A stretch of 64,000 bases of DNA from Micromonospora endolithica (GTDB lineage Bacteria > Actinomycetota > Actinomycetes > Mycobacteriales > Micromonosporaceae). Under the pieces are notes generated by a model that worked only from the letters and a program-made list of their open reading frames with translations, was not told where the DNA came from and made no database searches. The stretch lies in NCBI RefSeq assembly GCF_003626595.1, contig NZ_RBAK01000001.1, forward strand, positions 62,001-126,000, read 5' to 3'. A program made the position numbers and the translations under genes. Below are positions 26,052-34,968 of the stretch, in pieces. The first letter of the stretch is position 1. Each line of letters begins with the position of its first letter.

Positions 26052-26604
26052 CGCGGCCGCCCGTGATGTCGGCGAGGTGGACCGCGTCGCCTTCCGTGGA
26101 CGGGGCGGCCGTGATCGGCACGTTGCGCATGCTCAGCAGCACCGCTACGGCGACGCCGCAGATCAGAAAGCTGTCGGCGAGGTTGAACGTGGGCCACCAG
26201 TCCAGGTAGAGGAAGTCAACCACGTGGCCGTGGCCCACGCTGGGTGCGCGGAACAGCCGGTCGACCAGGTTCCCGGCGGCGCCACCGGCGATCAGACCGA
26301 GGGCGGCAGCCCAGCCGCGGTGGGTGACGTTGCGGGCGTACCACACGATGCCGGCGATGACCGCGACCGCGACGATCGTGAATACCGGTGTGAAGTCGGT
26401 GCCGATGGAGAACGCCGCTCCCGGGTTGCGAGTCAGCCGCAGGTGCAGGCCACCGAGCAGCTCCACCGGTCGGCCGGGCAGCCACGCCGCCGCGGCGCTC
26501 TTCGACGCCACGTCGATGGCGAGAGCGAGCAGGGCCGCGCCCGCCAACCACCAGCGCCGACGCTGTGTAGCGCCCACGCTGGCGGGGGTGTGCGGGGCGT
26601 TCAC
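26041..26604 (-). CDS. lspA: Signal peptidase II, accessory copy
   Basis: A 187-aa lipoprotein signal peptidase with four membrane helices. The catalytic Asp pair is visible: GNLVDR (Asp115) and NLADS (Asp144), plus the conserved NPGAAFS and DVASK segments. It lies between the CmtR-like gene (ATGA overlap at 26601-26604) and the exchanger gene. lspA copies embedded in cadmium-resistance operons are known from other mobile elements; the reason for the linkage is unclear. Confidence 0.92.
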   Translation of the reverse strand: MNAPHTPASVGATQRRRWWLAGAALLALAIDVASKSAAAAWLPGRPVELLGGLHLRLTRNPGAAFSIGTDFTPVFTIVAVAVIAGIVWYARNVTHRGWAAALGLIAGGAAGNLVDRLFRAPSVGHGHVVDFLYLDWWPTFNLADSFLICGVAVAVLLSMRNVPITAAPSTEGDAVHLADITGGRDGR

Positions 26605-26948
26605 TGGTCAGCCTCGCCGTAGCTCGGGCACAACGCTACCCGCTCACCGGTGACCTCGAGGAGGTTCTCGGCGGCAGCGAGTAGGTCCATCAGCTCCATG
26701 CGGGTCAGGAAGTAGAACGACTGCCGACCCACCGCCCGGAAATCCACCAGCCCGCACTCGCGCAGGCAACTCAGGTGCGCCGACACCGTGGACTGCGCCC
26801 AGCCCAGCTCCTTGACCAGGTCCACCACCCGCGCCTCCCCGACCGCGAGCCGGCGCAGGATCGCCAACCGGGTCGGATCTGCCAGCCCGCGGAAGAGCGC
26901 GGCTGCCGGGGTTAGAGCCTCACGCGCCGCATCTTGCGTAATCGCCAT
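26601..26948 (-). CDS. ArsR/SmtB-family metal sensor, CmtR-like
   Basis: A 115-aa winged-helix repressor. The recognition helix carries HLSCLRECGLV with Cys61 and Cys65, and a third Cys107 sits in the tail. This Cys-x3-Cys plus distal Cys layout is that of mycobacterial CmtR (Cys57, Cys61, Cys102), which senses Cd(II)/Pb(II). It heads the operon lspA, exchanger, P1B-4 ATPase and CDF. An inverted repeat overlaps its start codon (26941-26956), suggesting autorepression. Confidence 0.88.
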   Translation of the reverse strand: MAITQDAAREALTPAAALFRGLADPTRLAILRRLAVGEARVVDLVKELGWAQSTVSAHLSCLRECGLVDFRAVGRQSFYFLTRMELMDLLAAAENLLEVTGERVALCPSYGEADQ

Positions 26949-26956
26949 GTGGCGAT
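26941..26956. promoter_or_regulatory. Inverted repeat over the cmtR-like start codon
   Basis: ATCGCCA and TGGCGAT flank a TG centre; the cmtR-like ATG lies inside. A second repeat GGGATC/GATCCC (26976-26991) is upstream. Either could be the repressor site for the leftward metal operon; the rightward MFS gene starts at 27142. Confidence 0.45.
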
Positions 26957-27141
26957 GATAACGTACGCCTCAGGCGGGATCGCTTGATCCCGATCACATC
27001 CGGATCCGGCGATGCTGTGGCCGTTCCACACCAGCAGGGTGTCATGCGGTGCAGCGCACTGTAGGCCGAACCGTGCACGACTCCGGATGGTCTGGTTCGC
27101 CTAGGCGATGGTCGCCGGGCGGTGCAGGTAGGGAGACCCCC

Positions 27142-28722
27142 GTGACGCACCCGGCAAACCCACGGCGGTGGGGTGCCCTCGCGGCGCTCGTGCTCGCCGC
27201 GCTCACCCTCGGCTTCGACATCACCATCCTCAACGTGGCCCTGCCCACCATGGCCGGCGACCTGTCCGCCGGCACCTCCGCGCTGCAATGGATCGTCAAC
27301 GCCTACATCCTCGTGTTGGCCGGCCTGATCCTGACCTGCGGCGCCCTGGGCGACCGGTATGGCCGCAAACGCCTGCTCATCGTCGGCCTGGCCCTGTTCG
27401 CCGCCGCCTCTGCAGCGGCGACCTGGACCACCTCTGTCGAGGTGCTCATCGCCGCCCGCGCCGTGATGGGCCTCGGTGGGGCGATGATCATGCCCGTCGC
27501 GTTCGCCGTCCTCCCGGCCCTGTTCCCACCGGCGGAGCGGGGCAAAGCCGTCGCCCTGGTCGTGCTGGGCACTGGCCTGGGCATCCCGCTCGGCCCGCTG
27601 ATCGGCGGCTACCTCCTGGAAAACTTCTGGTGGGGCTCGATCTTCCTGATCAACCTGCCCATGGCCGCCATCGCGATCCTCGCCATCGCTGTCCTCATGC
27701 CGGAGAACCGCGACCCGCACCCCGCGCGACCCGACCTGCCCGGCGCGCTGCTGTCCACCGCCGGGCTGGTCGCCTTGGTCTACGGCATCATCGAAGCACC
27801 CGGCCGCGGCTGGAGCGACCCCCTGGTACTCGGCGCCCTCGCGGTCGCCGCGGTGCTGCTCGCCGCCTTCGTCACGTTCGAGTTGCGCACCGCCGAGCCC
27901 ATGATCGAACTGCGGCTGTTCGGTCGCGCCCAGTTCCTGTGGGCCAGCGTCGCTGGCGTGCTGGTCACCTTCGGCCTGCTCGGCATGCTGTTCGTCATGC
28001 CCCAATACCTGCAGTTGGTGAAAGGGCACGACGCGTTCGGCACGGGCCTGCGGCTGCTACCGCTGATCGGCGGCCTCGTCGTCGGCGCCCCCGCCGGGGA
28101 ACGTCTCGCCGCCCGCACCCGCTACCGGATCCCGGTCACCGCCGGGCTGCTCATCCTCGCCGGCGGACTCGCGCTCGGCGCCACCACCGACGTCGACACC
28201 GGCTACGGGTTCATCGCCGGCTGGATGGCCGCCGTCGGCCTGGGCATCGGCCTGGCGCTGTCACCGGCCATGGACGCCGTGCTCGGCGCTCTACCACCCG
28301 AACGGGCCGGCGCCGGCACCGCCATCACGATGACCCTGCGCCAGGTCGGCGGCGCGCTGGGCGTCGCGCTGCTGGGCAGCCTCCTCGCCAAGGGCTACAC
28401 CGATCGCGTGGACGTGACCGGCCTGCCCGCGCCGGCCGCCGACGCGGCTTGCGAATCCCTCGCCGCGGCCCTCGCCGCCGCCGCCCGCCTCGGCGAGCCC
28501 GCCCTGGCCGCCAGCGCACAGAGCGCCTACCTGCACGGCATGACCATCGTCCTGTACACCACCGCCGCCATCGCGGTCCTCAGCGCTCTCCTCACCGCGG
28601 CGCTGCTCCCCGGCCGGCCCCACTCGGCCGAGGACACCACACCCGAACACGCCGACCAGCCGCTCGTCGCACCCGGCGGCACGGCGACCCCGGCAGGCGA
28701 AACCACCACCCCGATTGGGTAA
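27142..28722 (+). CDS. MFS efflux pump, DHA2 (EmrB/QacA, 14-helix) type
   Basis: A 526-aa transporter with 14 predicted helices. It has the DHA2 motifs DITILNVALPTM (helix 1), GDRYGRKRLL (loop 2-3), ARAVMGLGGA, and GLGIPLGPLIGGYL (antiporter motif C). GTG 27142 is preceded by GTAGGGAGA and yields the typical start. It runs divergently from the cmtR-like gene and is followed by an AraC-type regulator. It is 60-odd percent alike by eye in many blocks to the pump at 36832-38364. Substrates are probably drugs or dyes, unproven. Confidence 0.9.
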   Translation: MTHPANPRRWGALAALVLAALTLGFDITILNVALPTMAGDLSAGTSALQWIVNAYILVLAGLILTCGALGDRYGRKRLLIVGLALFAAASAAATWTTSVEVLIAARAVMGLGGAMIMPVAFAVLPALFPPAERGKAVALVVLGTGLGIPLGPLIGGYLLENFWWGSIFLINLPMAAIAILAIAVLMPENRDPHPARPDLPGALLSTAGLVALVYGIIEAPGRGWSDPLVLGALAVAAVLLAAFVTFELRTAEPMIELRLFGRAQFLWASVAGVLVTFGLLGMLFVMPQYLQLVKGHDAFGTGLRLLPLIGGLVVGAPAGERLAARTRYRIPVTAGLLILAGGLALGATTDVDTGYGFIAGWMAAVGLGIGLALSPAMDAVLGALPPERAGAGTAITMTLRQVGGALGVALLGSLLAKGYTDRVDVTGLPAPAADAACESLAAALAAAARLGEPALAASAQSAYLHGMTIVLYTTAAIAVLSALLTAALLPGRPHSAEDTTPEHADQPLVAPGGTATPAGETTTPIG

Positions 28723-28760
28723 GACGCCTAGCCGGACCCTGGCCAGCCTGAGGTGCTTCC

Positions 28761-29573
28761 GTGACCGTGTCCGCGCACACCCCCGACGACCGTCCGGGTC
28801 CGGTGCCGCGTCAGCCGTGGCGGGGCCAGGCGCTGCTGCGACCCGGGCACCTCATCTACCGCGGCATGGTAGGCCCCACCGGCAGCCACGCCCACCACGC
28901 GGTACAGATCCTCGCCGCGGCGACGCCGCTCAACCTCACCGACGCCGCCGACCACACCGTGAACACGACCGCCGCAGTCATCCCCGCCAACACTCGCCAT
29001 CGCATCACCGGCAACACCGCCCTGGCGGTGATGGTCTACCTCGACCCGTCGACCACCGCCGCCCACCTGACAGGCCGGCTCGACGGCGACCCCGCAGACG
29101 CTCGACGGTGGGCCAGCGCCGGTGTGCACCTGGCAGGGGCAGCCGGCACCCTCACGGATCTCCCAATCGCCGAGGTGCTGCCGCGACTGCTGCACCTTCT
29201 CATCCCGTCAGGCGGGCACCACCGAAGCTCAACACCGCCAGCCCATCCCGCCGTGACACGTGCGCTCGCCGACATCGAACGCCGACTGCCCAACGGGACC
29301 GTACGCCTCGGCGACGTGGCCACCGCCGTCGGTCTGTCACCGGACCGGCTCGCACATCTCCTCACCGCCGCACTGGGACTGCCGTTTCGCCCCTACGTGC
29401 GCTGGCGGCGCTTGCAGATCGCCATCGCTCACGTCGCCGCGGGAACCACCCTGACCTCCGCCGCCCACGCCGCCGGTTTCGCCGACAGCGCCCACCTGAC
29501 CCGCACCAGCCACCGCACCTTCGGCCTCGCCCCGTCCACGCTGACCGGCGTGCACTTCCTCACCGACCGGTAG
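28761..29573 (+). CDS. AraC-family transcriptional regulator
   Basis: A 270-aa protein with an N-terminal cupin-like sensor (~1-150) and a C-terminal pair of helix-turn-helices (~170-265): LGDVATAVGLSPDRLAHLL and LTSAAHAAGFADSAHLTR, the classic AraC pattern. GTG 28761 follows GAGGTG. It lies 39 bp after the MFS gene and 48 bp before a fatty acid hydroxylase gene, both in the same direction, so it probably controls one or both. Confidence 0.85.
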   Translation: MTVSAHTPDDRPGPVPRQPWRGQALLRPGHLIYRGMVGPTGSHAHHAVQILAAATPLNLTDAADHTVNTTAAVIPANTRHRITGNTALAVMVYLDPSTTAAHLTGRLDGDPADARRWASAGVHLAGAAGTLTDLPIAEVLPRLLHLLIPSGGHHRSSTPPAHPAVTRALADIERRLPNGTVRLGDVATAVGLSPDRLAHLLTAALGLPFRPYVRWRRLQIAIAHVAAGTTLTSAAHAAGFADSAHLTRTSHRTFGLAPSTLTGVHFLTDR

Positions 29574-29621
29574 CCAGTTCGTTCAAGCCTCCCGTGCGCC
29601 GCGGCGGCGACGCTGGCGTTC

Positions 29622-30575
29622 ATGAAGACCGGCACCTGCACCCATCCCGCCGTCGCGTCGGCCCTGCGCTACGGCTACGCGCCGGTGATGCTGCTCGGCG
29701 TCAACGGCGCAGGTATCGCTGTCGCCGCAGCGGGCGCGCCCAAGCTGTGGCTGCTCGTCCTGCTCGCCGCGGCGGTCGCGCTGTCGTTCGCTGTCGAGCG
29801 GCTCATCCCCTACACCCCCGACTGGAACACCGGCCACGACGACGCCGGCCGGGACCGAATCCATGCCATGGTCAACGAGACCCTCATCCTCGCCAGCGTC
29901 GCGGCGATCCCGCTGCTGGCGGCCACCGTGCCCACCGCCGCGCTGTGGCCGACGCGGTGGCCGTTCCTGCTGCAGGTCCTCGCCGCGATCCTCGTCGCGG
30001 ACCTGGGGATCACCCTGGTCCACTACGCCAGTCACCACATCGGCGCGCTGTGGCGTTTCCACGCCGTGCACCACAGCCTCCGCCGCATGTACGGCCTCAA
30101 CGGCCTGATGAAACACCCCCTGCACCAGACGATCGAAATGACCGCCGGGGTCGCCCCGCTCATCCTCCTCGGACTACCCGTGAACGTCGCTTCCGCGCTC
30201 GCCCTGGCCGTCGCGGTCCAGTTGCTGCTGCAGCACTCCAACGCCGACTACCGCGTCGGCCGGCTCACCTATCTGCTGGCGCTCAACGAGGGCCACCGTT
30301 TCCACCACCTCAAGTGGGCCGGCGTCGGTGACGTCAACTTCGGACTGTTCACCCTCCTCTGGGACCACGCCCTGGGCACCTTCTCCTACGACCCGGCGCG
30401 GCGCTTCACCACCGACGACCTCGGCATGGCCGCCAAACCCCACTACCCGCACCGCTACTGGGCCCAGCTCATCGAGCCGTTCAAGCGCTCCGGGGCCTGC
30501 CACAGCCAACCCTCGCCTACAGCGCTGGGGCACTCCGACAACCGTCCGCCGCAGCCGGTCGCACCGGCCCGCTGA
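29622..30575 (+). CDS. Sterol desaturase/fatty acid hydroxylase-superfamily di-iron enzyme
   Basis: A 317-aa integral membrane protein with the eight-His iron signature of the family: HYASHH, FHAVHHS, QHSNADY and GHRFHHLKW. Four helices surround these motifs. Such enzymes hydroxylate or desaturate lipids. The gene follows an AraC regulator and ends 75 bp before the convergent cytochrome c operon. Its substrate is unknown. The C-terminal ~35 residues (Pro/Ser rich) are low complexity. Confidence 0.85.
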   Translation: MKTGTCTHPAVASALRYGYAPVMLLGVNGAGIAVAAAGAPKLWLLVLLAAAVALSFAVERLIPYTPDWNTGHDDAGRDRIHAMVNETLILASVAAIPLLAATVPTAALWPTRWPFLLQVLAAILVADLGITLVHYASHHIGALWRFHAVHHSLRRMYGLNGLMKHPLHQTIEMTAGVAPLILLGLPVNVASALALAVAVQLLLQHSNADYRVGRLTYLLALNEGHRFHHLKWAGVGDVNFGLFTLLWDHALGTFSYDPARRFTTDDLGMAAKPHYPHRYWAQLIEPFKRSGACHSQPSPTALGHSDNRPPQPVAPAR

Positions 30576-30649
30576 CCGCCACCGCCCCCGCCTTGGGCCC
30601 GCGCCTTGCCGGGCGACATCAGCGGGGGCGGCATGTCCTCGCTCGGCGT

Positions 30650-31552
30650 CTACGGGCAGGAGGTGGTGGACACGACGGAGACCGTATCGCCGTCGCCGCG
30701 CACGGAAACGGTTGTGGAACCGCGCTGGTAGGCGTAGAAGGCAGGCTGATCAACAATCACCGAGGCGTCGGCGGTCAGCGGGCGCAACGCGTCGGCCAGC
30801 AGAGCCGGAGCGGCCGTACGGCTGCGGGCGGTCACCGTGCGGATGGCGCCACCGCCTGGACACGGTGCCTGCGCCACGGCCGGCTGCGCCGGTGCGGCGC
30901 CGAGCGCCGCCAGAACCGGTGCCACGGCGGCCGGGTCCCGTCCATCCGGCACCGCAGCGGCGGGCAGCGGCGCCGCCGGTCGGCATCCGCTGTCGAGGGT
31001 GAGGGTTACCTCGCCGGGCTCGTTCAGGGTGCCCCGGACGGCGACGAAGCCACCCGCGTCAGCGTGCAGTTCCGGCGCCCCGCCCGGGGCATCCGGGCCG
31101 ATCGTGGGCCGGTACCGGGGTGGTAGGCGCCGAGCGATCGCCCGCAGCGCCTCGGCGGCCTGCGGCTCCGGCGCGGCGAGGACGAGGGTGCGTCGCAGGA
31201 GCGCCCCTTCGCGCAGAGGACTGATTCGGCAGCCTTGGGTGACCGTGTCGGCGGAGATCGAGAGGACTGGTAGCGGGGTGGCGGCGGCTGCCAACTCGCC
31301 CACGGCACGGTCCACCACGACATCGGCGTGCGCGAGGTCGCGCTGCTCGCGCACGGTCGGCGGGCTGCGGTGGGCCGAGATCATGGCGGCGGCGAGCAGC
31401 GACAGCGCCCACACCACGGTGACGGCCAAGAGCCACCGCCGTCGGCCCGGCCGCGCTGCGCCGCCTGAACGCAGGGACACCACCTCCGGCAGGGTGTTGC
31501 TCCCGGGAGGGGCCGTCCGGTGCTCGTTGGCCAAGTCGCCGCCCATGCTCAC
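30650..31552 (-). CDS. Membrane-anchored extracytoplasmic protein of the cytochrome c operon
   Basis: A 300-aa protein: ~40 cytosolic residues, one membrane helix (WLLAVTVVWALSLLAAAMI, ~41-59), then a secreted Ala/Pro-rich domain of ~240 residues with four Cys. No family is recognised. Its GTG is four bases after the ccsB-like stop, so it is the last gene of that operon. It may be a c-type cytochrome partner or a copper/haem handling factor, but no CxxCH haem motif is present. Confidence 0.6.
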   Translation of the reverse strand: MSMGGDLANEHRTAPPGSNTLPEVVSLRSGGAARPGRRRWLLAVTVVWALSLLAAAMISAHRSPPTVREQRDLAHADVVVDRAVGELAAAATPLPVLSISADTVTQGCRISPLREGALLRRTLVLAAPEPQAAEALRAIARRLPPRYRPTIGPDAPGGAPELHADAGGFVAVRGTLNEPGEVTLTLDSGCRPAAPLPAAAVPDGRDPAAVAPVLAALGAAPAQPAVAQAPCPGGGAIRTVTARSRTAAPALLADALRPLTADASVIVDQPAFYAYQRGSTTVSVRGDGDTVSVVSTTSCP

Positions 31553-31556
31553 CCCG

Positions 31557-32552
31557 TCAGTTGGTGCCGGCGTAGGAGTGCAGGCCGGCGATGACGAGGT
31601 TGACGGCGAAGAGGTTGAACATCATGGTCACCCAGCCCAGGACGGCGAGCCACGCCACGACCGGCCGTTTGACACTGGGGGTGGCGCGGGCATGCAGATA
31701 GCCGGCGTAGGCCACCCAGGAGATGAAAGCCCACGTCTCCTTGGGGTCCCAGCCCCAGTAGCGGCCCCAGGCGGCTTCGGCCCAGATCGCTCCGGCGACG
31801 ACGGCGAAGGTCCAGATCGGGAAGGCGAGCACGTGCATCTGGAACGTCACCCGCTCCAGCGTCTCCACAGCGGGCAGGTAGCGGCCGAGGGACGACACGA
31901 AACCGGGCGCCCGGCCCGCCTCGGCGGCGCGGTCGTGGCGCAGTCGAATCAGGTACGCGGTGGCGGCGATGAACCCGAGCAGGAAGACTCCGGAGGCGGT
32001 CGCGGCGGCGCTGACGTGGATCTTCAGCCAGTACGAGTTGAGCGCGGGGACGAGGGGTCCGGCTGGCGTGTGCAGCCGCATGCCGGCCAGGCCGAGCAGG
32101 GTGACCGTGGCCAGTGTCACGTACAGGCCGACGGGGCGGACCGCGGGGCGGCGGGTGAGCAGACCGAGCCAGGCCAGGACACCGACGAGGGTGACCGCGA
32201 GAACGAACTCGTACATGTTGCCCCACGGCACTCGTCCCGCAGCCAGGCCGCGGGTGAGCAGGCACGCCGTGTGGGTGACCGCGCCCAGTGCGGTCGCCGC
32301 CACGGCAAACCACCCGGCCAACCGCAGGCGCCCGACGGATGCCGCCGGGGGCAGCTCGTTGTCGCCGTCGGTTCGGGGTGCTGGAAGGTCCGCGGCCGGT
32401 GCGGCGACCGCCGCGGCCATCGCCGGCACGCGCCTGACGGCGTTCACGACCGCACGGGGACGGCGAAGGGCGTGTTCGACGGCGTAGCCGACCATTGCTG
32501 CCAGGTAGATCAGCAGTGTGGCGATGAGCAACTGGTCGGACAGCACTGCCAT
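31557..32552 (-). CDS. System II cytochrome c synthase subunit CcsB/ResC
   Basis: A 331-aa protein with eight or so helices and the tryptophan-rich haem-handling motif WGRYWGWDPKETWAF (~262-276), diagnostic of the CcsA/ResC/CcmC superfamily. Conserved His residues occur in the flanking helices (TFQMHVLAFP; VTHTACLL). With ResB it forms the haem exporter and cytochrome c synthase on the outer membrane face. It lies 92 bp after the DUF2752 gene. Confidence 0.92.
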   Translation of the reverse strand: MAVLSDQLLIATLLIYLAAMVGYAVEHALRRPRAVVNAVRRVPAMAAAVAAPAADLPAPRTDGDNELPPAASVGRLRLAGWFAVAATALGAVTHTACLLTRGLAAGRVPWGNMYEFVLAVTLVGVLAWLGLLTRRPAVRPVGLYVTLATVTLLGLAGMRLHTPAGPLVPALNSYWLKIHVSAAATASGVFLLGFIAATAYLIRLRHDRAAEAGRAPGFVSSLGRYLPAVETLERVTFQMHVLAFPIWTFAVVAGAIWAEAAWGRYWGWDPKETWAFISWVAYAGYLHARATPSVKRPVVAWLAVLGWVTMMFNLFAVNLVIAGLHSYAGTN

Positions 32553-32644
32553 GGCGAATCATTCCTCGTTCTGTCGCTTCTCGGGAACTGGCCGGACAGA
32601 CCCGGCCCCGTGTCGCGGGCGGGCGTGGCGCAGCGTGTTGGGAA

Positions 32645-33109
32645 TTACTGAATGTCGGTCAGGTGCAGCCAGGTGAACGGCGGCCAGGGCAGGTTCCGCA
32701 CGACGGCGAAGACCATCCAGGACGCGCCGTAGGCGATCATCAGCCAGCGGGGCAGCGGCGCGGCGGGCAGCTGCCGGCCGGCCGCGTGGGCCGCCCAACG
32801 CGCCCACGCGTAGATCACGAACGGCACCGCGAGCAGGGCAGGCAGGTGATGGCGGGCGGCTTGCGCCAGGTTGCCGTGCATCAAATGCCACACCATCCGG
32901 GTACCGCCGCAGGTCGGCCCCTGGGTGCCGGTCAGTGCCGTCCACAGACAGCCGCCGCTGGGATCGGGGATCGCATCGGTCGGGTTGTGGGTGAGCACCC
33001 AGGCGAGAGCTGCGGCGAGCAGCGCCGCCGAACCGAAAGGCCCTGCCAGCGCCCACCGACCTCGCGGACCTGGTCGGTGACCGTCGGCCACGGGCGGTAC
33101 GGCAGTCAT
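32645..33109 (-). CDS. DUF2752 membrane protein (cytochrome c operon copy)
   Basis: A 154-aa paralogue of 10761-11237 with the same landmarks: HNPTD, GGCLWTALTGTQGPTCGGTRM and VRNLPWPPFTWLH. ATG 33109 is preceded by GGAGGG at five bases. An in-frame ATG at 33226 overlaps the ccdA stop (ATGA) and would add 39 residues. Family function is unknown. Presence in both the copper and the cytochrome c blocks hints at a role in metal or redox handling at the membrane. Confidence 0.78.
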   Translation of the reverse strand: MTAVPPVADGHRPGPRGRWALAGPFGSAALLAAALAWVLTHNPTDAIPDPSGGCLWTALTGTQGPTCGGTRMVWHLMHGNLAQAARHHLPALLAVPFVIYAWARWAAHAAGRQLPAAPLPRWLMIAYGASWMVFAVVRNLPWPPFTWLHLTDIQ

Positions 33110-33222
33110 GGACCCTCCATCAGGTTGTCGATCTTCTGAGGGTGGGTGCCTCAGATGCCGGGGCGGCGCTGTCCCTGACGCTTCCAGCAGCGCCGCTGAG
33201 GGTCGGCGTGCCACGTTGACAC

Positions 33223-34014
33223 TCATATGCCCACCTGCCCGGGGCCGACCGTGACGCGCAACCAGATGGTGAACGTCGACCACCAGCCGGCCATCAACGC
33301 GACCCCGACCACGATGAGCAGCAGCCCGCCCACACGGGTGATCGCCCGGCTGTGCCGGCGGGCCATCGCCAGGGCGCCCAGCACCCGGCGCAGGCCCAGC
33401 CCGAACAGGACGAACGGTGCGCCGAGACCGACGCAGTAGGCCACTGCAAGGGCAACCGCCCGGCCAGTGGTCGCGTCCACGGCGGCCAACGCCAGGACCG
33501 CTCCGAGGGTGGGACTGACGCACGGCACCCAGCCCACACCGAACACCACGCCGAGCAGCGGCGCCCCAGCCAACCCGGGCGCGGGCAGACGCCGCAACCG
33601 CCGCTCGTACTGACCCGCCGGGACCAACCCGAGGAAACTCAGCCCCAGCACCACGGTCAGCCCGCCCGCCACCATCTCGACGGTGCGGGCGTGAACGAGC
33701 AGCAGCCGTCCCGCGCCGGCCACAGCAACGGCGGTCAGAATGAACACGACGGTGAACCCCGCGACGAACAGCACCGTGCCGGCCAACATCCGGCCCCGAA
33801 CCCGGGCAGTGGCGACGGCGGGCGTTGTGGGTGGCCCGCCGCCGGCCGGGCGGGCCAGGTCATCACCGGCCATACCGGTGATGTAGGAGACGTAGCCGGG
33901 CACCAGTGGCAGCACGCACGGCGACAGGAAACTCGCCAGCCCGGCCAGCGCCGCCACCCCGAGGGCGAGCAGCAGCGGACCGGAGGTGGCCACCCCGGCG
34001 AAGACCTCACCCAC
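33223..34014 (-). CDS. ccdA: Thiol-disulfide membrane transporter CcdA
   Basis: A 263-aa protein with six helices and the two redox Cys in their usual contexts: FLSPCVLPLVPGY (Cys33) and GWVPCVSPT (Cys165). CcdA carries electrons from cytosolic thioredoxin to outer-face thioredoxin-like proteins such as TlpA/ResA, which keep apocytochrome c reduced. GTG 34014 overlaps the tlpA-like stop by eight bases. Confidence 0.92.
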   Translation of the reverse strand: MGEVFAGVATSGPLLLALGVAALAGLASFLSPCVLPLVPGYVSYITGMAGDDLARPAGGGPPTTPAVATARVRGRMLAGTVLFVAGFTVVFILTAVAVAGAGRLLLVHARTVEMVAGGLTVVLGLSFLGLVPAGQYERRLRRLPAPGLAGAPLLGVVFGVGWVPCVSPTLGAVLALAAVDATTGRAVALAVAYCVGLGAPFVLFGLGLRRVLGALAMARRHSRAITRVGGLLLIVVGVALMAGWWSTFTIWLRVTVGPGQVGI

Positions 34015-34621
34015 CGCTGGAGCGCTCCCCCGCGATTTGGCGGATCAACGGCTCCAGCTCCCGCTGCGTGACCGCTTTGCGCAGCACCACCGCCACCCGC
34101 CCCTTTCGGTCGACGATCAGGGTGGCCGGGATGGTATTGGGCGACACGTCGGTAAAGCCCAACGCGATGCGCCCGGCCGAGTCGAACAGGCTCGGATACA
34201 GCTCCCGGCCCTCGACGAACGCTTTGGCCTGGTCCCGTCCGTCGCGGATGTTGATCCCCACGAACCGCACCCCGAGGTCCTTGGTCGCGGTGTAGGCGCC
34301 GTTGAGTTCGTCGGCCTCCGCCCGGCACGGCGCGCACCACGACGCCCAGAAATTGACCACGACGACCATGCCGTCGAGGGAGGCCGGGTCGAACCGGCTG
34401 CCGTCGAGGACTTCACCTTCCAACGTCGGAGCCTCACCGCGTTCGGCTGCCGGGTAGACCACGCTGGCGCCTGGGGCAACCCGTCCAGCATCCCCGCCCT
34501 GCAGCACCTCGGTGCCGGACTGCCCACCGTCACGAGGCGGCCCGCCGGCGCAGCCGGCCATCGACACGGTGACCGCCGCCAGCACGGCCATCGTGCGTAG
34601 CCATCGCGAAGACGTCCTCAC
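34007..34621 (-). CDS. TlpA/ResA-like thioredoxin lipoprotein
   Basis: A 204-aa predicted lipoprotein: lipobox SMAGC (Cys24) after a hydrophobic segment, then a TlpA/ResA domain with active site WCAPC (95-99) and the family Pro loop SPNTIPATLIVD. It should reduce apocytochrome c haem-site cysteines outside the membrane using electrons from CcdA. GTG 34621 overlaps the stop of the ArsR gene (GTGA). Confidence 0.9.
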   Translation of the reverse strand: MRTSSRWLRTMAVLAAVTVSMAGCAGGPPRDGGQSGTEVLQGGDAGRVAPGASVVYPAAERGEAPTLEGEVLDGSRFDPASLDGMVVVVNFWASWCAPCRAEADELNGAYTATKDLGVRFVGINIRDGRDQAKAFVEGRELYPSLFDSAGRIALGFTDVSPNTIPATLIVDRKGRVAVVLRKAVTQRELEPLIRQIAGERSSGG

Positions 34622-34968
34622 GACTGCTCGCCGCCCTGCTCGGCGCACAACGTCACCGGGTGCCCGCTGTCAGCCAGCAACTCCTCGGCGGCGCGCAACA
34701 GCGTCTGCAGACTCGGCGCGGCCAACCGGTACAGCACCGACCGGCCCGGGCCCGGACGGCTGACCACCAAACCACAGTCGCGCAGGCACGCCAGATGCCC
34801 CGACACGCCTGACTGCTTGCCGCCCACCGCCTGCACCAGCTCGTTGACCGTGCGTTCACCGTCGAGCAGCGCGGTCAACAGCGCCAACCGGGTCGGCTCG
34901 GCCAGCCCTCGGAACAGCCGCGCGGCGACCTGGGCGTCCGCCTGCGACGCCACCGCCAGTATCGTCAT
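34618..34968 (-). CDS. ArsR-family metal sensor embedded in the cytochrome c operon, CmtR-like
   Basis: A 116-aa winged-helix protein with HLACLRDCGLV (Cys61, Cys65) in the recognition helix and a tail Cys108, the same three-Cys layout as the regulator at 26601-26948. It is translated within the operon: its ATG overlaps the resB stop (ATGA) and its stop overlaps the tlpA-like start. A soft thiophilic metal (Cd, Pb, Cu or Zn) is the probable ligand, so the cytochrome c operon may be metal-regulated. Confidence 0.85.
   Translation of the reverse strand: MTILAVASQADAQVAARLFRGLAEPTRLALLTALLDGERTVNELVQAVGGKQSGVSGHLACLRDCGLVVSRPGPGRSVLYRLAAPSLQTLLRAAEELLADSGHPVTLCAEQGGEQS

Noticed and set aside
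28715-30331. 538-codon frame overlapping the AraC and hydroxylase genes
   Set aside because: Same strand but another frame, extremely Arg/Pro/His-rich; the two recognised proteins explain the sequence.
30837-32651. 604-codon open frame on the + strand
   Set aside because: Antisense of the anchored protein and ccsB-like genes; shadow composition.
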